NCBI RefSeq assembly: GCF_000375525.1
Contig: NZ_AQXC01000005.1
Span: forward strand, 114,219-178,218
Direction: 5' to 3'
From: Corynebacterium propinquum DSM 44285
GTDB lineage: Bacteria; Actinomycetota; Actinomycetes; Mycobacteriales; Mycobacteriaceae
Length of the DNA stretch: 64,000 nt
Numbering within the stretch: the first letter of the stretch is position 1; each line of letters begins with the position of its first letter. The position numbers and the translations under genes were made by a program. Positions 9,410 to 17,933 of this stretch are shown piece by piece. The notes under the pieces are model-generated. The model ran no database searches, was not told the DNA's origin, and was given only the letters and a program-made list of their open reading frames with translations.

Positions 9410-11044
9410 TTAATAAAAATTCCGCACCTTCGCGAGCACTTCCGGCCACCGCTTTTCCAAACGATTCGCGGCCGCAACATGCCCCAGCCAAAGCCCAGCC
9501 AGCGCAACACACAGACTCAGAACAACGCCAGCCCAGAACAACGTCGACAAGCCAGACAACTGTGTGACACCACCATCACCGAGGTTCATGCCAACAATCA
9601 TCATGATGATCCCCGGCGCGAGCGGTAACCACACCATCAGCACAGATACCAGCATCATGATCACAGCACCGACGGAAAAACCCGACTTATCCTTCATCGG
9701 GTTGGTGCCCGGCGCGGAAACCTGAAACGGATTCCACACTGCCAACAGCGCCGCCAACCCCGCATTCAGCAACACCGCCGAGCCCGCGATTACCGCGAGC
9801 GCCACCACGATCGTCGGCTCAGTCCCCAACATCACCAAAACCACCAGGTAAATCACCAGGGTCGGCAAAGTAAGCAGCAAGACCGCCTGCGTGCGTGCCC
9901 ACAATAACGTGCGCGGCGCCAACCCAGCGCTCATGTGCACCCAGTTCGACGGTCCGTCGTACCCGAGTGCATTCGAGGTCATACCGGCAGCAAACAACAC
10001 GAAGAACAGCACCGCCAGATAGGCCATAAAGGACTGATCATTAATCGCGGCCAGTGCCAGCATCATCAACAAAAACAGCGGCATAACTACCAAGCTGTAG
10101 GTAAACCGAATATCACGGCGCCAATACCGCAAGGTCAGGGAGAACACTGCCCCGCTTGCCGACGCCCGCACCCCCGGCAACAACACACTTCCGGCCTCAG
10201 ACCCGGTGGCTGCCGCCCCGGAATCGCCGGTTGCCGTCTGCGCATTACGCCGCAGCGCCCAGCGCCACACGCGCCACGCCACCGCTACCGTCACTGCCGC
10301 TATTGCTGCCTGCACCAGGGCAATTGCCCAGTGGGCCTGCAGCACAGCGACGGCCGCACCCGGTGCTGCACCAAACGGAGTCCATGCCACCAGTGCAAAC
10401 AGAGCTTCCCACGGCAGCGAAAAATCTAGCCGACTGTTGGCGACGACATTGAAACCGAAAATTAGTACAACGAAGCCCAAAGCGCTGGCCATCGCGACTT
10501 TTTCACTGCTTTTGCGGTTTCCGACACTGCCCAGCAGCGTCGCCAAGGCTTCCCCACCAGCAACTGTGATCGCGAATGAGCCCAGCACAGCCGGGATCCA
10601 CACCGCAATGCCCCACCCACTGCCATTATGCACCAAGCCAACGGCACCAAGCACGATCATCACCAGCGAGTTAAAGATTGCCAGAACTCCGCGCACCGTC
10701 AACAGCGAAGTCACTGCCGAGCCCCGTAGGATCACTTTTTCCGTAAGCGGCAACACCGCCATTCGTGCGGGATCAACTTGGTTCTCGCCCGCCGGCATCA
10801 ATAGCGCTGCTATCCAGTAGCCAACTGTGCCCGCCGCGAGGCTATAAATCATGGGCATGAATTCGCCCTCGGCGGCTCCCAGCAGCGTGAATGCGCCGAG
10901 GCCAGCCAGCCCGAGGAAGGAATAAAACGCGACCAGTATGGCGATGAAAATTTGCGAAGTATTGGTGCTGAAATGCCGCTTCCACAACTTCCAGTGCAAA
11001 CTAGTAAAAACCCGTAGCGAGGGTTGTGCTGCTGTGTGCGTCAC
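9410..11044 (-). CDS. ABC transporter permease, substrate unknown
   Basis: This integral membrane protein has about 12-13 hydrophobic segments spread over 544 residues, with a basic Ser/Ala-rich loop near the middle. It is encoded immediately after an ABC ATPase and is presumably the membrane half of that exporter. I place the start at GTG 11044. The ATPase stop TGA overlaps it (GTGA), and AGAAGGGGGA lies just upstream, so translation is coupled. A start at 11098 would put 18 extra residues inside the ATPase gene. No substrate can be read from the sequence. It is a different system from the metal importer locus to the left, from which it is separated by a 143-bp promoter region. Confidence 0.8.
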   Translation of the reverse strand: MTHTAAQPSLRVFTSLHWKLWKRHFSTNTSQIFIAILVAFYSFLGLAGLGAFTLLGAAEGEFMPMIYSLAAGTVGYWIAALLMPAGENQVDPARMAVLPLTEKVILRGSAVTSLLTVRGVLAIFNSLVMIVLGAVGLVHNGSGWGIAVWIPAVLGSFAITVAGGEALATLLGSVGNRKSSEKVAMASALGFVVLIFGFNVVANSRLDFSLPWEALFALVAWTPFGAAPGAAVAVLQAHWAIALVQAAIAAVTVAVAWRVWRWALRRNAQTATGDSGAAATGSEAGSVLLPGVRASASGAVFSLTLRYWRRDIRFTYSLVVMPLFLLMMLALAAINDQSFMAYLAVLFFVLFAAGMTSNALGYDGPSNWVHMSAGLAPRTLLWARTQAVLLLTLPTLVIYLVVLVMLGTEPTIVVALAVIAGSAVLLNAGLAALLAVWNPFQVSAPGTNPMKDKSGFSVGAVIMMLVSVLMVWLPLAPGIIMMIVGMNLGDGGVTQLSGLSTLFWAGVVLSLCVALAGLWLGHVAAANRLEKRWPEVLAKVRNFY

Positions 11045-11967
11045 TGCTGCTCCCCCTTCTCGGTAGTGGAATTCTCCGATTTCGCGCCGGCCAGCCACCC
11101 CAGCGAACCTTCCGCCAGATGGCGCCCACCGACCAATTCCACAAAGCGCTCGCTCAAGCTAGAACCAGCGCGCACCTCGTCTAACGTGCCGTCGGCAAGC
11201 AGCTGGTTCTTGCCAATCACCGCGACGTGATCACACAGCGCCTCCACGGTTTCCATCACGTGCGAAGACATAATCACTGTGCCGGAGCTGGCTACATAAG
11301 CCTGCAGGATCTCGCGGATAGTGGTCGCAGAAACCGGATCGACGGCCTCAAAAGGCTCGTCGAGAATCAAAATGTCCGGGCGGTGTAGCAACGCCCCGGC
11401 CAGCAGGATCTTTTTGGTCATTCCCGCGGAATAATCGACGATCAACTTGCTGGAAGAATCAGCCAGGTCCAGTGCATCCAGCAACTCGCGGGAGCGCTGC
11501 GCCACCGTGGGCTCGTCAATGCCGCGCAGCAAGCCCAGGTAATGCAAGTATTCCTGTCCGGATAGGCGATCAAAAACGGGCAAGCCGTCGGCAAGCAGCC
11601 CGTAAGCGCCTTTCGCGGCATTGGCCTCGGCCGTACTACCCCACACGTTGTGTCCACACACCAGCACGGTACCGGCATCGGGGCGCAGCAGGCCCGTAGC
11701 CATAAGCACGGTGGTGGTTTTACCCGAACCATTCGGCCCGACGAGGCCATAAAAACTTCCGCGCGGAACCGTGAGGTGAATATCCCGAACGACGACCTTG
11801 CCGCCGTAGGACTTGCTCAAACCCTGCAGCTGTAGCGCGGCATTCGGGTGCGGTGCGGAGTTCTGGTTAGGCCCAGATTCGGACGGCTGGTGAGAAGCAG
11901 ATGATTCAGATTGCACAGAAAACTGCCCACCGGATGCAGGACCGGTGGGCACGGCTGGATCGCTCAT
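11041..11967 (-). CDS. ABC transporter ATP-binding protein
   Basis: This 308-residue cytoplasmic ATPase would energise the adjacent permease. Walker A reads GPNGSGKTTT and Walker B LILDEPFEAVD. A His-containing SSHVMETVEAL segment contains the switch. The signature motif is degenerate (YSAGM in place of LSGGQ), as in many DrrA/CcmA-like exporters. About 40 residues rich in Ser, Pro and Asn precede the ATPase core and look disordered. The gene overlaps the permease start by 4 bp. The pair resembles ABC-2-type exporters (drug, peptide or lipid). The substrate is unknown. Confidence 0.85.
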   Translation of the reverse strand: MSDPAVPTGPASGGQFSVQSESSASHQPSESGPNQNSAPHPNAALQLQGLSKSYGGKVVVRDIHLTVPRGSFYGLVGPNGSGKTTTVLMATGLLRPDAGTVLVCGHNVWGSTAEANAAKGAYGLLADGLPVFDRLSGQEYLHYLGLLRGIDEPTVAQRSRELLDALDLADSSSKLIVDYSAGMTKKILLAGALLHRPDILILDEPFEAVDPVSATTIREILQAYVASSGTVIMSSHVMETVEALCDHVAVIGKNQLLADGTLDEVRAGSSLSERFVELVGGRHLAEGSLGWLAGAKSENSTTEKGEQQ

Positions 11968-11973
11968 TGTTAG

Positions 11974-12018
11974 GCTACGCTTTCTTCTATTGGCGATAGA
12001 TGCAATATAGAGCGTAGC
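11974..12018. repeat. Inverted repeat between carrier gene and ABC ATPase
   Basis: GCTACGCT (11974-11981) and AGCGTAGC (12011-12018) pair perfectly. A second short stem (TCTAT/ATAGA) lies inside the loop. The structure sits between the end of the 12044-13441 gene and the ATPase start, so it could end the carrier transcript or fold the ATPase leader. No T-run follows on either strand. Confidence 0.45.
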
Positions 12019-12043
12019 AGCGCAACACGGACATGAATAGAGC

Positions 12044-13441
12044 CTACAGCAGCATCGTGGCAGCCCAGCCGAAAGCGATCAGTGGGATGTTGAAGTGCAG
12101 GAACGTCGGGATGACGGAATCGCGGATGTGGTCGTGCTGGCCGTCGACATTCAGACCAGAGGTTGGGCCCAGCGTAGAGTCGGAGGCTGGGGAGCCCGCA
12201 TCACCCAGCGCACCCGCGGTACCGACCAGCGCGACGGTGGCTAGCGGGGAAAAGCCCAACGAGATGCACAGCGGGACATAGATGGTGGAGATGATCGGCA
12301 GCGTCGAAAAGGATGATCCGATACCCATCGTGACGACGAGGCCGACCAGCAGCATAGCCAGCGAGGCCAGTGCCTGGTTACCGTCGAAAGCGGCGGCGGT
12401 AGATTCGACGAGCGTTTCCACGTCGCCGGTTTCGGCCATGACGTTCGCAAAACCCTGCGCGGTGATCATGATGAAACCGATCAACGCCATCATACTCATA
12501 CCCTCGGTGTAGATATCGTCGGATTGCTTCCATTCCACACCGCGGAAGGCGAGCATGATCGCCAGACCAACCAGGGCACCGGCCAGCAGGCTGTCGGCAT
12601 CCGAATCCAGGTATTGCAGCACGATCTGCACGCCGAACGTGGCAACGAGCGCGATTATCGAGATAGTGATGCGGTAACGCGAAATCTCGACGGCTTTGGC
12701 GGCGTCCTCGGAGATCGGGATGTCTTTGTACACGCGCTTTTTGCGGTAGCTGACGAAGATCGCGAACAATACGCCAACCAGCATTCCTAGTGCGGGAATG
12801 GCCATGGCCTGCATGACCGAGACAGTGTTTGCCTCCGGCATTCCTGCTTCCACGATATTGTTGCGCAGGATGTCATTCATGTAGATATTGCCGAAGCCAA
12901 CCGGAACGAAGAAATAGGTGGTGACCAGGCCGAAGGTCAGCACACAGGTAATCAGGCGGCGGTCCAGCTGCATCTTGTTCAACACCGATAGTAGCGGCGG
13001 CACAATCAGCGGAATAAACGCGATATGAACCGGAACCAGGTTTTGCGACATAATCGCCATCAACAACAAGCCCGCGACGGTGAGCCACTTGGCGACGGCC
13101 ACGGCTTTTTCTTTGGTGTCTTCGTCGTCGGCATCAATCCGGTTGATGATGGATTCGGCCAGCAGGCGGGGGAGACCCGCGTTGGCGATCGCTAACGCAA
13201 AAGCACCCAGCAAGGCGTAGTTCAGTGCGATCGACGCGCCGTTACCAATTCCTTCTTGGAAGGCGATAAAGGACCCGTCGATGCCAAGTCCACCGACAAG
13301 ACCACCAACGATTGCGCCGATGAGGAGCGCTAAGACAACGTGTACACGTGCGACGGCCAGGCCCAACATGACCACCACAGCGATAATGACTGCATTCATA
13401 GTGTCATGTTTAACACGTTGGCCCTCGATAGTAATAGCCAT
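12044..13441 (-). CDS. Na+/H+ antiporter-type carrier, YuiF/NhaC-like; possible histidine permease
   Basis: This 465-residue protein has about 12 membrane segments. The segment near its C-terminus, with GDAGSPASDSTLGPTSGLN, is typical of the YuiF-type antiporter/amino-acid carrier family. YuiF-like proteins have been predicted by regulon analysis in Firmicutes to be histidine permeases. The presence of hutG/hutH/hutI within 3 kb makes histidine uptake a reasonable hypothesis, but Na+/H+ exchange or another substrate is equally possible. The start is uncertain: ATG 13441 gives a 14-residue hydrophilic lead, and ATG 13399 would begin directly at the first membrane helix. Neither has a convincing ribosome-binding site. 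Confidence 0.7.
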   Translation of the reverse strand: MAITIEGQRVKHDTMNAVIIAVVVMLGLAVARVHVVLALLIGAIVGGLVGGLGIDGSFIAFQEGIGNGASIALNYALLGAFALAIANAGLPRLLAESIINRIDADDEDTKEKAVAVAKWLTVAGLLLMAIMSQNLVPVHIAFIPLIVPPLLSVLNKMQLDRRLITCVLTFGLVTTYFFVPVGFGNIYMNDILRNNIVEAGMPEANTVSVMQAMAIPALGMLVGVLFAIFVSYRKKRVYKDIPISEDAAKAVEISRYRITISIIALVATFGVQIVLQYLDSDADSLLAGALVGLAIMLAFRGVEWKQSDDIYTEGMSMMALIGFIMITAQGFANVMAETGDVETLVESTAAAFDGNQALASLAMLLVGLVVTMGIGSSFSTLPIISTIYVPLCISLGFSPLATVALVGTAGALGDAGSPASDSTLGPTSGLNVDGQHDHIRDSVIPTFLHFNIPLIAFGWAATMLL

Positions 13442-13854
13442 CGCTGGTTGTACGGTTTATTTTGGGGTTGTGCCGTATTTGGCAACCCGCTGATCCCCAA
13501 CACAGTAAGTCTCACCCATTGGCCCAGCCGGCAAATGATTCCGAACGCATCCTGCAGCTGGAAAAGAAAACACCAAACTGCGTGAACAACGAGACATTCT
13601 GGGCAAAGTTACAAAACATTTTGGCACCAATACACGCTGGTGGTCTGGTTCCAGTTTGTCTAAAACTACCGAACCGAGTATTCGCCTTACACGGATGTGC
13701 CACGTTTAACAGCTTGCCCATTCTTCTTTTTAGAAATAGATCAGAACCCGCGTATCCCACAGGATAAGGATATTTTCTCTAACTGTTGTCGGCCCGAAAA
13801 TCATAATGCGGTCGCACAAATCATCAAAAACCATACGGCTGACAGACCGAACCG
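13442..13854. other. Intergenic region, no gene recognised
   Basis: This is the upstream region of the carrier gene. Short open frames on both strands have no recognisable family, coding character or ribosome-binding site. Composition becomes more AT-rich to the right, leading into an insertion-sequence relic. Confidence 0.5.
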
Positions 13855-14080
13855 CGCCTAAATCGACGAAATTATCTACCTGTCCTGCATCTGCGGTAAC
13901 AACATTTATCCTACATGGTCATTAATATCCACTCAACAAAATATGGGGGGTTATGCACTCGCGGACCACATACGTGCCTTACTCGTTATCGATGCTTTCG
14001 CCCACGCACACGGTCTGCGTACCAACCGTAATGCATCCATTTTCTGGAGCTCGGGCCTATCGTCGAATCCTTTGAGCTAT
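13855..14080 (+). pseudogene. Decayed IS3-type transposase (integrase domain) relic
   Basis: Conceptual translation shows pieces of an IS3/IS150-type DDE domain in shifting frames. A YLPVLHLR..QHL....INIHSTK stretch comes first, with an internal TAA. After a frame change YALADHIRALLVIDAFAHAHGLR follows in split form, matching the usual VVGYALADHMR-type segment, and then NASIFWSSGLSSN replaces the normal AIFHSDRGSQYTS. Several frameshifts and stops mean it is dead. No terminal repeats were seen. It marks this AT-rich interval as a former insertion site. Confidence 0.6.
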
Positions 14081-14174
14081 TGTTAACAGTGCATATGCTT
14101 AGCTTAGATATAATTCTCAACATACACCTCACCAGGCTGACGTAATTTCAAAAGAGAAGGAGTTTCTAACCAAA

Positions 14175-14606
14175 ATGAATCGAACCAAATTCGTCACCCA
14201 TTCTAATATCCTTATATGCTTAACTGTAGTTCTAGGATTGTCAATCTTAGGACTGTTGGTTTTATTGGATCCATTTTCTACCACTGCACTTTTATCAGTC
14301 GGGCCTTTATTATTCTCTTTTCTTGCGACCTTATTCTTGTCTTTTGTAACGGTCGAGAAATCCAACAGCAGCTTAGAAATACATTCAACCATTTTCCGCA
14401 AGCGAGTTTTTTACGTCAACCTACGCGACGTTGCCAGTGTAGAACTTATAGACGGCTCATATACTGCTTGGGGCGGTATTGGTTACAGATTCCTCCCGAG
14501 AGGAAAAGCTTTATTGCTGGGTGGAGATAAAGCTGTGCAATTTAAGACAAACGATGGCTCCGAGCTCATCGTGAAAGCTCCGAAGATTCCTGATTTGTTC
14601 TCTTAG
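14175..14606 (+). CDS. Small two-helix membrane protein, unknown function
   Basis: I do not recognise this 143-residue protein. Two hydrophobic helices (about residues 10-31 and 40-62) are followed by a soluble, beta-rich C-terminal half. That half (VFYVNLRDVASVELIDGS...GLGG-type turns, ending with a short hydrophilic tail) looks like a membrane-anchored PH-like fold. A strong ribosome-binding site (AGAAGGAG) precedes ATG 14175. Composition is visibly more AT-rich than the surrounding genes, and an IS3-type relic lies just upstream, so acquisition by transfer is likely. It stands alone: the next gene runs in the opposite direction. Confidence 0.6.
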   Translation: MNRTKFVTHSNILICLTVVLGLSILGLLVLLDPFSTTALLSVGPLLFSFLATLFLSFVTVEKSNSSLEIHSTIFRKRVFYVNLRDVASVELIDGSYTAWGGIGYRFLPRGKALLLGGDKAVQFKTNDGSELIVKAPKIPDLFS

Positions 14607-14889
14607 TTCGGAGAGTGGATTTCGAGCATCGCCGAATGGTTTGATTCTTTAATGTGATGAGCATTTGTAGACAACAAATTTCTATCAGAACGTCAGCATG
14701 AGACGTGCACTATCACCTCCTTAGCCTGCAGGTCAGAAAGTTTTGCTTAAAGACTTTCGGGCGTGCCATTAACCAGATTTGTCATTACGTCCGCCGGTTT
14801 AGTGCTCTACACAAACCGGAACTCATTGACTATCATACTATTTCGACGACTACGGCTTTTCATTATTTCCCCTCGTTCCCTGCTTCGAC

Positions 14890-15861
14890 TCATTTCTGCG
14901 TTCCGCCGTGCGCGGCAACAATGTCGTGAATCATGCGTGCTGCCAGTTTAGCGGTGCGTGAATCTACATCATATTTTGGATTCAGCTCAACCACGTCGAC
15001 GAGGCGCAACTTTCCGGTTTGCGCCAAAGCCAACGCCATCGCGTAAACCTTCAAAGCTTCCACACCCAACGCGGCTGGAGCTGACACTCCGGGCGCCACC
15101 GACGCCGGAAGTACATCTAAGTCAATACTAAGATGTATGTTTTTAAAATCTTGGACGGCTTTGTGTGCAATTTCAGTTACTTCATTGACCGTGGCACGAG
15201 CCAAATCTTCATCGAGAAGATAGTTCACACCCAGGCGGTCTGCGGTTTCAAAAAGTACCCGGGTGTTATTGGCTTTGGAGATTCCCCAGACGGTATAACT
15301 GAAATTTTCACCGTCGATCTCGGAAATTTGTCGGAATGGGGTACCAGAGGTTGGCTCATCTGCGTCACGAAGATCAAAATGCGCATCCAAATTGAAAATC
15401 CCTAAATCTCGCAACCCATCCGGATTTTCATTTTTTAATCCGCGAACCAAACCGCGGTGCGAGGCAAAAGCGGTTTCATGGCCTCCGCCCAAAATTACCG
15501 GCAGGTGTCCAGCGCGCACGGTAGCAGCTACGCGTTGTGAAAGTTCTTCTTGTCCGGCTTCCAAATCCCGGCCTTCATAAGTGACGGTCCCGGTATCGTA
15601 ACGCGGGACGTCGTCATGAATAGCCAGACCACCAAGCGCTGTGCGCAGTGCATCCGGCCCGCCGGCAGCGCCTTGTCGGCCGCCATTGCGACGCACACCC
15701 TCATCGGAGGCGAAGCCAATCAGCGCCACACCAGGCCGCGATGGCCGGTCGCCCTGTGCGGCCGCAGTAGAAACAGCGAGATCAGTCTGTATTACCGAAT
15801 GCCAACGGGCATGTTCGGATCCGGGTCCATCGACGCGTCCAGTCCACTCAAAATCACTCAT
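14890..15861 (-). CDS. hutG: Formimidoylglutamase (arginase family)
   Basis: This 323-residue arginase-family hydrolase would convert N-formimidoyl-L-glutamate to glutamate and formamide, the last step of one histidine degradation route. The binuclear manganese motifs are visible: GGGHE, then NLDAHFD, then SIDLDVLPAS. I chose ATG 15861 over the longer open frame from 15966. A -10-like TACACT (15874-15869) ends 7 nt before this ATG and there is no Shine-Dalgarno sequence, which suggests a leaderless mRNA. It is divergent from hutH across a 385-bp region. Agmatinase or arginase is possible from fold alone, but the hut context favours HutG. Confidence 0.85.
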   Translation of the reverse strand: MSDFEWTGRVDGPGSEHARWHSVIQTDLAVSTAAAQGDRPSRPGVALIGFASDEGVRRNGGRQGAAGGPDALRTALGGLAIHDDVPRYDTGTVTYEGRDLEAGQEELSQRVAATVRAGHLPVILGGGHETAFASHRGLVRGLKNENPDGLRDLGIFNLDAHFDLRDADEPTSGTPFRQISEIDGENFSYTVWGISKANNTRVLFETADRLGVNYLLDEDLARATVNEVTEIAHKAVQDFKNIHLSIDLDVLPASVAPGVSAPAALGVEALKVYAMALALAQTGKLRLVDVVELNPKYDVDSRTAKLAARMIHDIVAAHGGTQK

Positions 15862-16246
15862 GCACACGAGTGTAATCAGGATATTTTTAGCGCTCAGAAG
15901 GCCTGGGGAAGTGACGCAAAGTTTTTCTGCAAAGTCAGTCACGGGAGCCTTAAGACTCTTGCTCATTTAGTCACTGTGATGAAATTGCCACGACGGAAAG
16001 ATTACGTACCCTCTGCAGGCCAAAGCGCTTCAACGGGGAAAAATTACCGGAGAACCAGAAGCCGCAACGGGGGCAGCACTCGCCACAATCCACAGCAAAT
16101 GTTAAGTCTGGGATCCAAGACAGGATCTCGGGCAGGAACACCTGAGTCTTATTAAGCTTGGGCGAAAGAGTACTTGGCACAAGAACACTTGCTAGCAACC
16201 ATCCTTATCCACCATCCGCGACAGGCGAAAGGAACGGTCCAAAACA
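15862..16246. promoter_or_regulatory. hutG-hutH divergent control region
   Basis: This 385-bp region separates divergent hut genes and contains no gene. It includes the imperfect inverted repeat TCTGGGATCCAAGA at 16107-16120, about 127 bp before hutH. From memory, the Corynebacterium HutR (IclR-type) operator has the form TCTG-N6-CAGA-like, and this element keeps both outer arms of that shape with mismatches. No hutR gene is in the window, so the assignment is tentative. Confidence 0.4.
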
Positions 16247-17854
16247 ATGACACAGCACACAGCAGCACAACAGTCACAGGCACAACAGTTAGCGGCACAC
16301 GAGAAAGAGACCATCACCGTCGGTCTCGGCGCTTTGCGCATCGATGACGTCGTCAAGGTTGCCCGCGGTGGGGCAGCGGTAGAAATCAGCCAGGAAGCGT
16401 TGGACCGAATCGCGACCACCCGCAAACGTATTGATGACCTCGCCAACGAACCAACCCCGGTTTACGGCGTGTCTACCGGCTTCGGCGCCTTGGCCCGCCG
16501 TCATATTCCGTCCGAGATGCGCGCACAATTGCAACGCTCGCTGGTGCGCTCGCATGCGGCAGGTTCCGGGCCAGAGGTTGAACGGGAAGTCATCCGCGCG
16601 TTGATGCTGCTGCGTCTGTCAACGTTGTGCACTGGACACACCGGCGTGCGCCCGGTCGTCGCCGAAACCTACGCGGCCGTGCTGAATGCGGGCATTACCC
16701 CGGTCGTTTACGAGTACGGATCGCTGGGTTGTTCGGGCGATCTGGCACCGCTGTCACACTGCGCGCTGGCGCTGCTGGGGGAGGGCGAAGTCCGCGTGAA
16801 CGGTGCGGACCAGCCACAACCGGCCGCAACTGCGCTTGCCGACGCCGGCATCACCCCGCTCGCGCTGGAGGAAAAAGAAGGCCTGGCGCTGATCAACGGC
16901 ACCGACGGCATGCTCGGCATGCTGTGCCTGGCCATCGCCGACTTGCAGGATCTGGCAAAGGTCGCCGATATCTCCACCGCGATGACCGTCGAAGGCCTGC
17001 ACGGCACCTTGAGCGTGTTCGACGATAAACTGCAAAAACTGCGTCCGCACCCGGGCCAGGCGTCGTCGGCACGCAATATTCGCACCGTTGCAGCAAACTC
17101 ACCGTTGCTGGAGGCCGCACAAGAAGACTTCAAGCAAACCCAGGTGCAGGACGCCTATTCCGTACGCTGCTCGCCGCAGGTCACAGGCGGTTTCCGCGAT
17201 ACCATCACACACGCCATCACTGTCGCAGAACGCGAGCTTGCCGCCGCCGTAGATAACCCGGTGGTCATTGATGGGGAAGTCCGCTCCAACGGCAATTTCC
17301 ACGGCGCTCCTGTGGCCTATGTACTGGACTTTTTGGCCATCGTGGCGGCAGACCTAGCGTCGATTTCCGAGCGCCGCACCGACCGCTTCTTAGACACCGC
17401 CCGCAACCGCGGCTTGCCAGCGTTTCTTGCCGACGACCCGGGCGTCGACTCCGGCCACATGATCGCGCAATACACCCAGGCCGGTATCGTCTCGGAACTC
17501 AAACGGGCCGCCAACCCAGCTTCGGCAGATTCCATTCCGTCGTCCGCGATGCAAGAAGATCACGTGTCCATGGGATGGTCTGCTGGCCGCAAGCTGCGGA
17601 CCGCCGTCGACGGCCTGCAGCGCGTGTTGGCTATCGAGTACCTCACCGCCGCCCGCGCGATTACCATGCGCTGCCGTGACGCCGCGGCAGAATCTGCGCC
17701 AGGAACAAAGGCCGCCATCGCCTTGTTGCGCGAAGGGGTAGAGGGCCCAACCACCGACCGTTACCTGGCACCGGAAATCGCTTACGCCCACCAGCTGGTA
17801 GCCAGCGGGGCACTGGTAGCCAGCGTCGAGGGCGTCGTCGGCACGCTGGATTAG
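16247..17854 (+). CDS. hutH: Histidine ammonia-lyase
   Basis: This 535-residue enzyme deaminates L-histidine to trans-urocanate, opening histidine degradation. The MIO prosthetic group is expected to form from the tripeptide Cys162-Ser163-Gly164 (GSLGCSGDLAPLSHCAL). Cys replaces the more familiar Ala, as in a number of actinobacterial enzymes. The length is normal for the family. Other conserved blocks include YGVSTGFG and QEDHVSMGW. A GAAAGGAA ribosome-binding site precedes ATG 16247. hutI follows after 79 bp, but the urocanase gene hutU, which catalyses the intermediate step, is not here. Confidence 0.95.
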   Translation: MTQHTAAQQSQAQQLAAHEKETITVGLGALRIDDVVKVARGGAAVEISQEALDRIATTRKRIDDLANEPTPVYGVSTGFGALARRHIPSEMRAQLQRSLVRSHAAGSGPEVEREVIRALMLLRLSTLCTGHTGVRPVVAETYAAVLNAGITPVVYEYGSLGCSGDLAPLSHCALALLGEGEVRVNGADQPQPAATALADAGITPLALEEKEGLALINGTDGMLGMLCLAIADLQDLAKVADISTAMTVEGLHGTLSVFDDKLQKLRPHPGQASSARNIRTVAANSPLLEAAQEDFKQTQVQDAYSVRCSPQVTGGFRDTITHAITVAERELAAAVDNPVVIDGEVRSNGNFHGAPVAYVLDFLAIVAADLASISERRTDRFLDTARNRGLPAFLADDPGVDSGHMIAQYTQAGIVSELKRAANPASADSIPSSAMQEDHVSMGWSAGRKLRTAVDGLQRVLAIEYLTAARAITMRCRDAAAESAPGTKAAIALLREGVEGPTTDRYLAPEIAYAHQLVASGALVASVEGVVGTLD

Positions 17855-17933
17855 AGAGATAGCAGGGGAGCATAAGCCCTGCGCACCGGCAGACATCTCC
17901 ACACACACGAAATATCACCATTCGAAAGGCACC

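Noticed and set aside
13462..13767. 101-residue plus-strand frame upstream of the carrier
   Set aside because: It has no ribosome-binding site, no family and ordinary random composition, and an overlapping minus frame is equally long.
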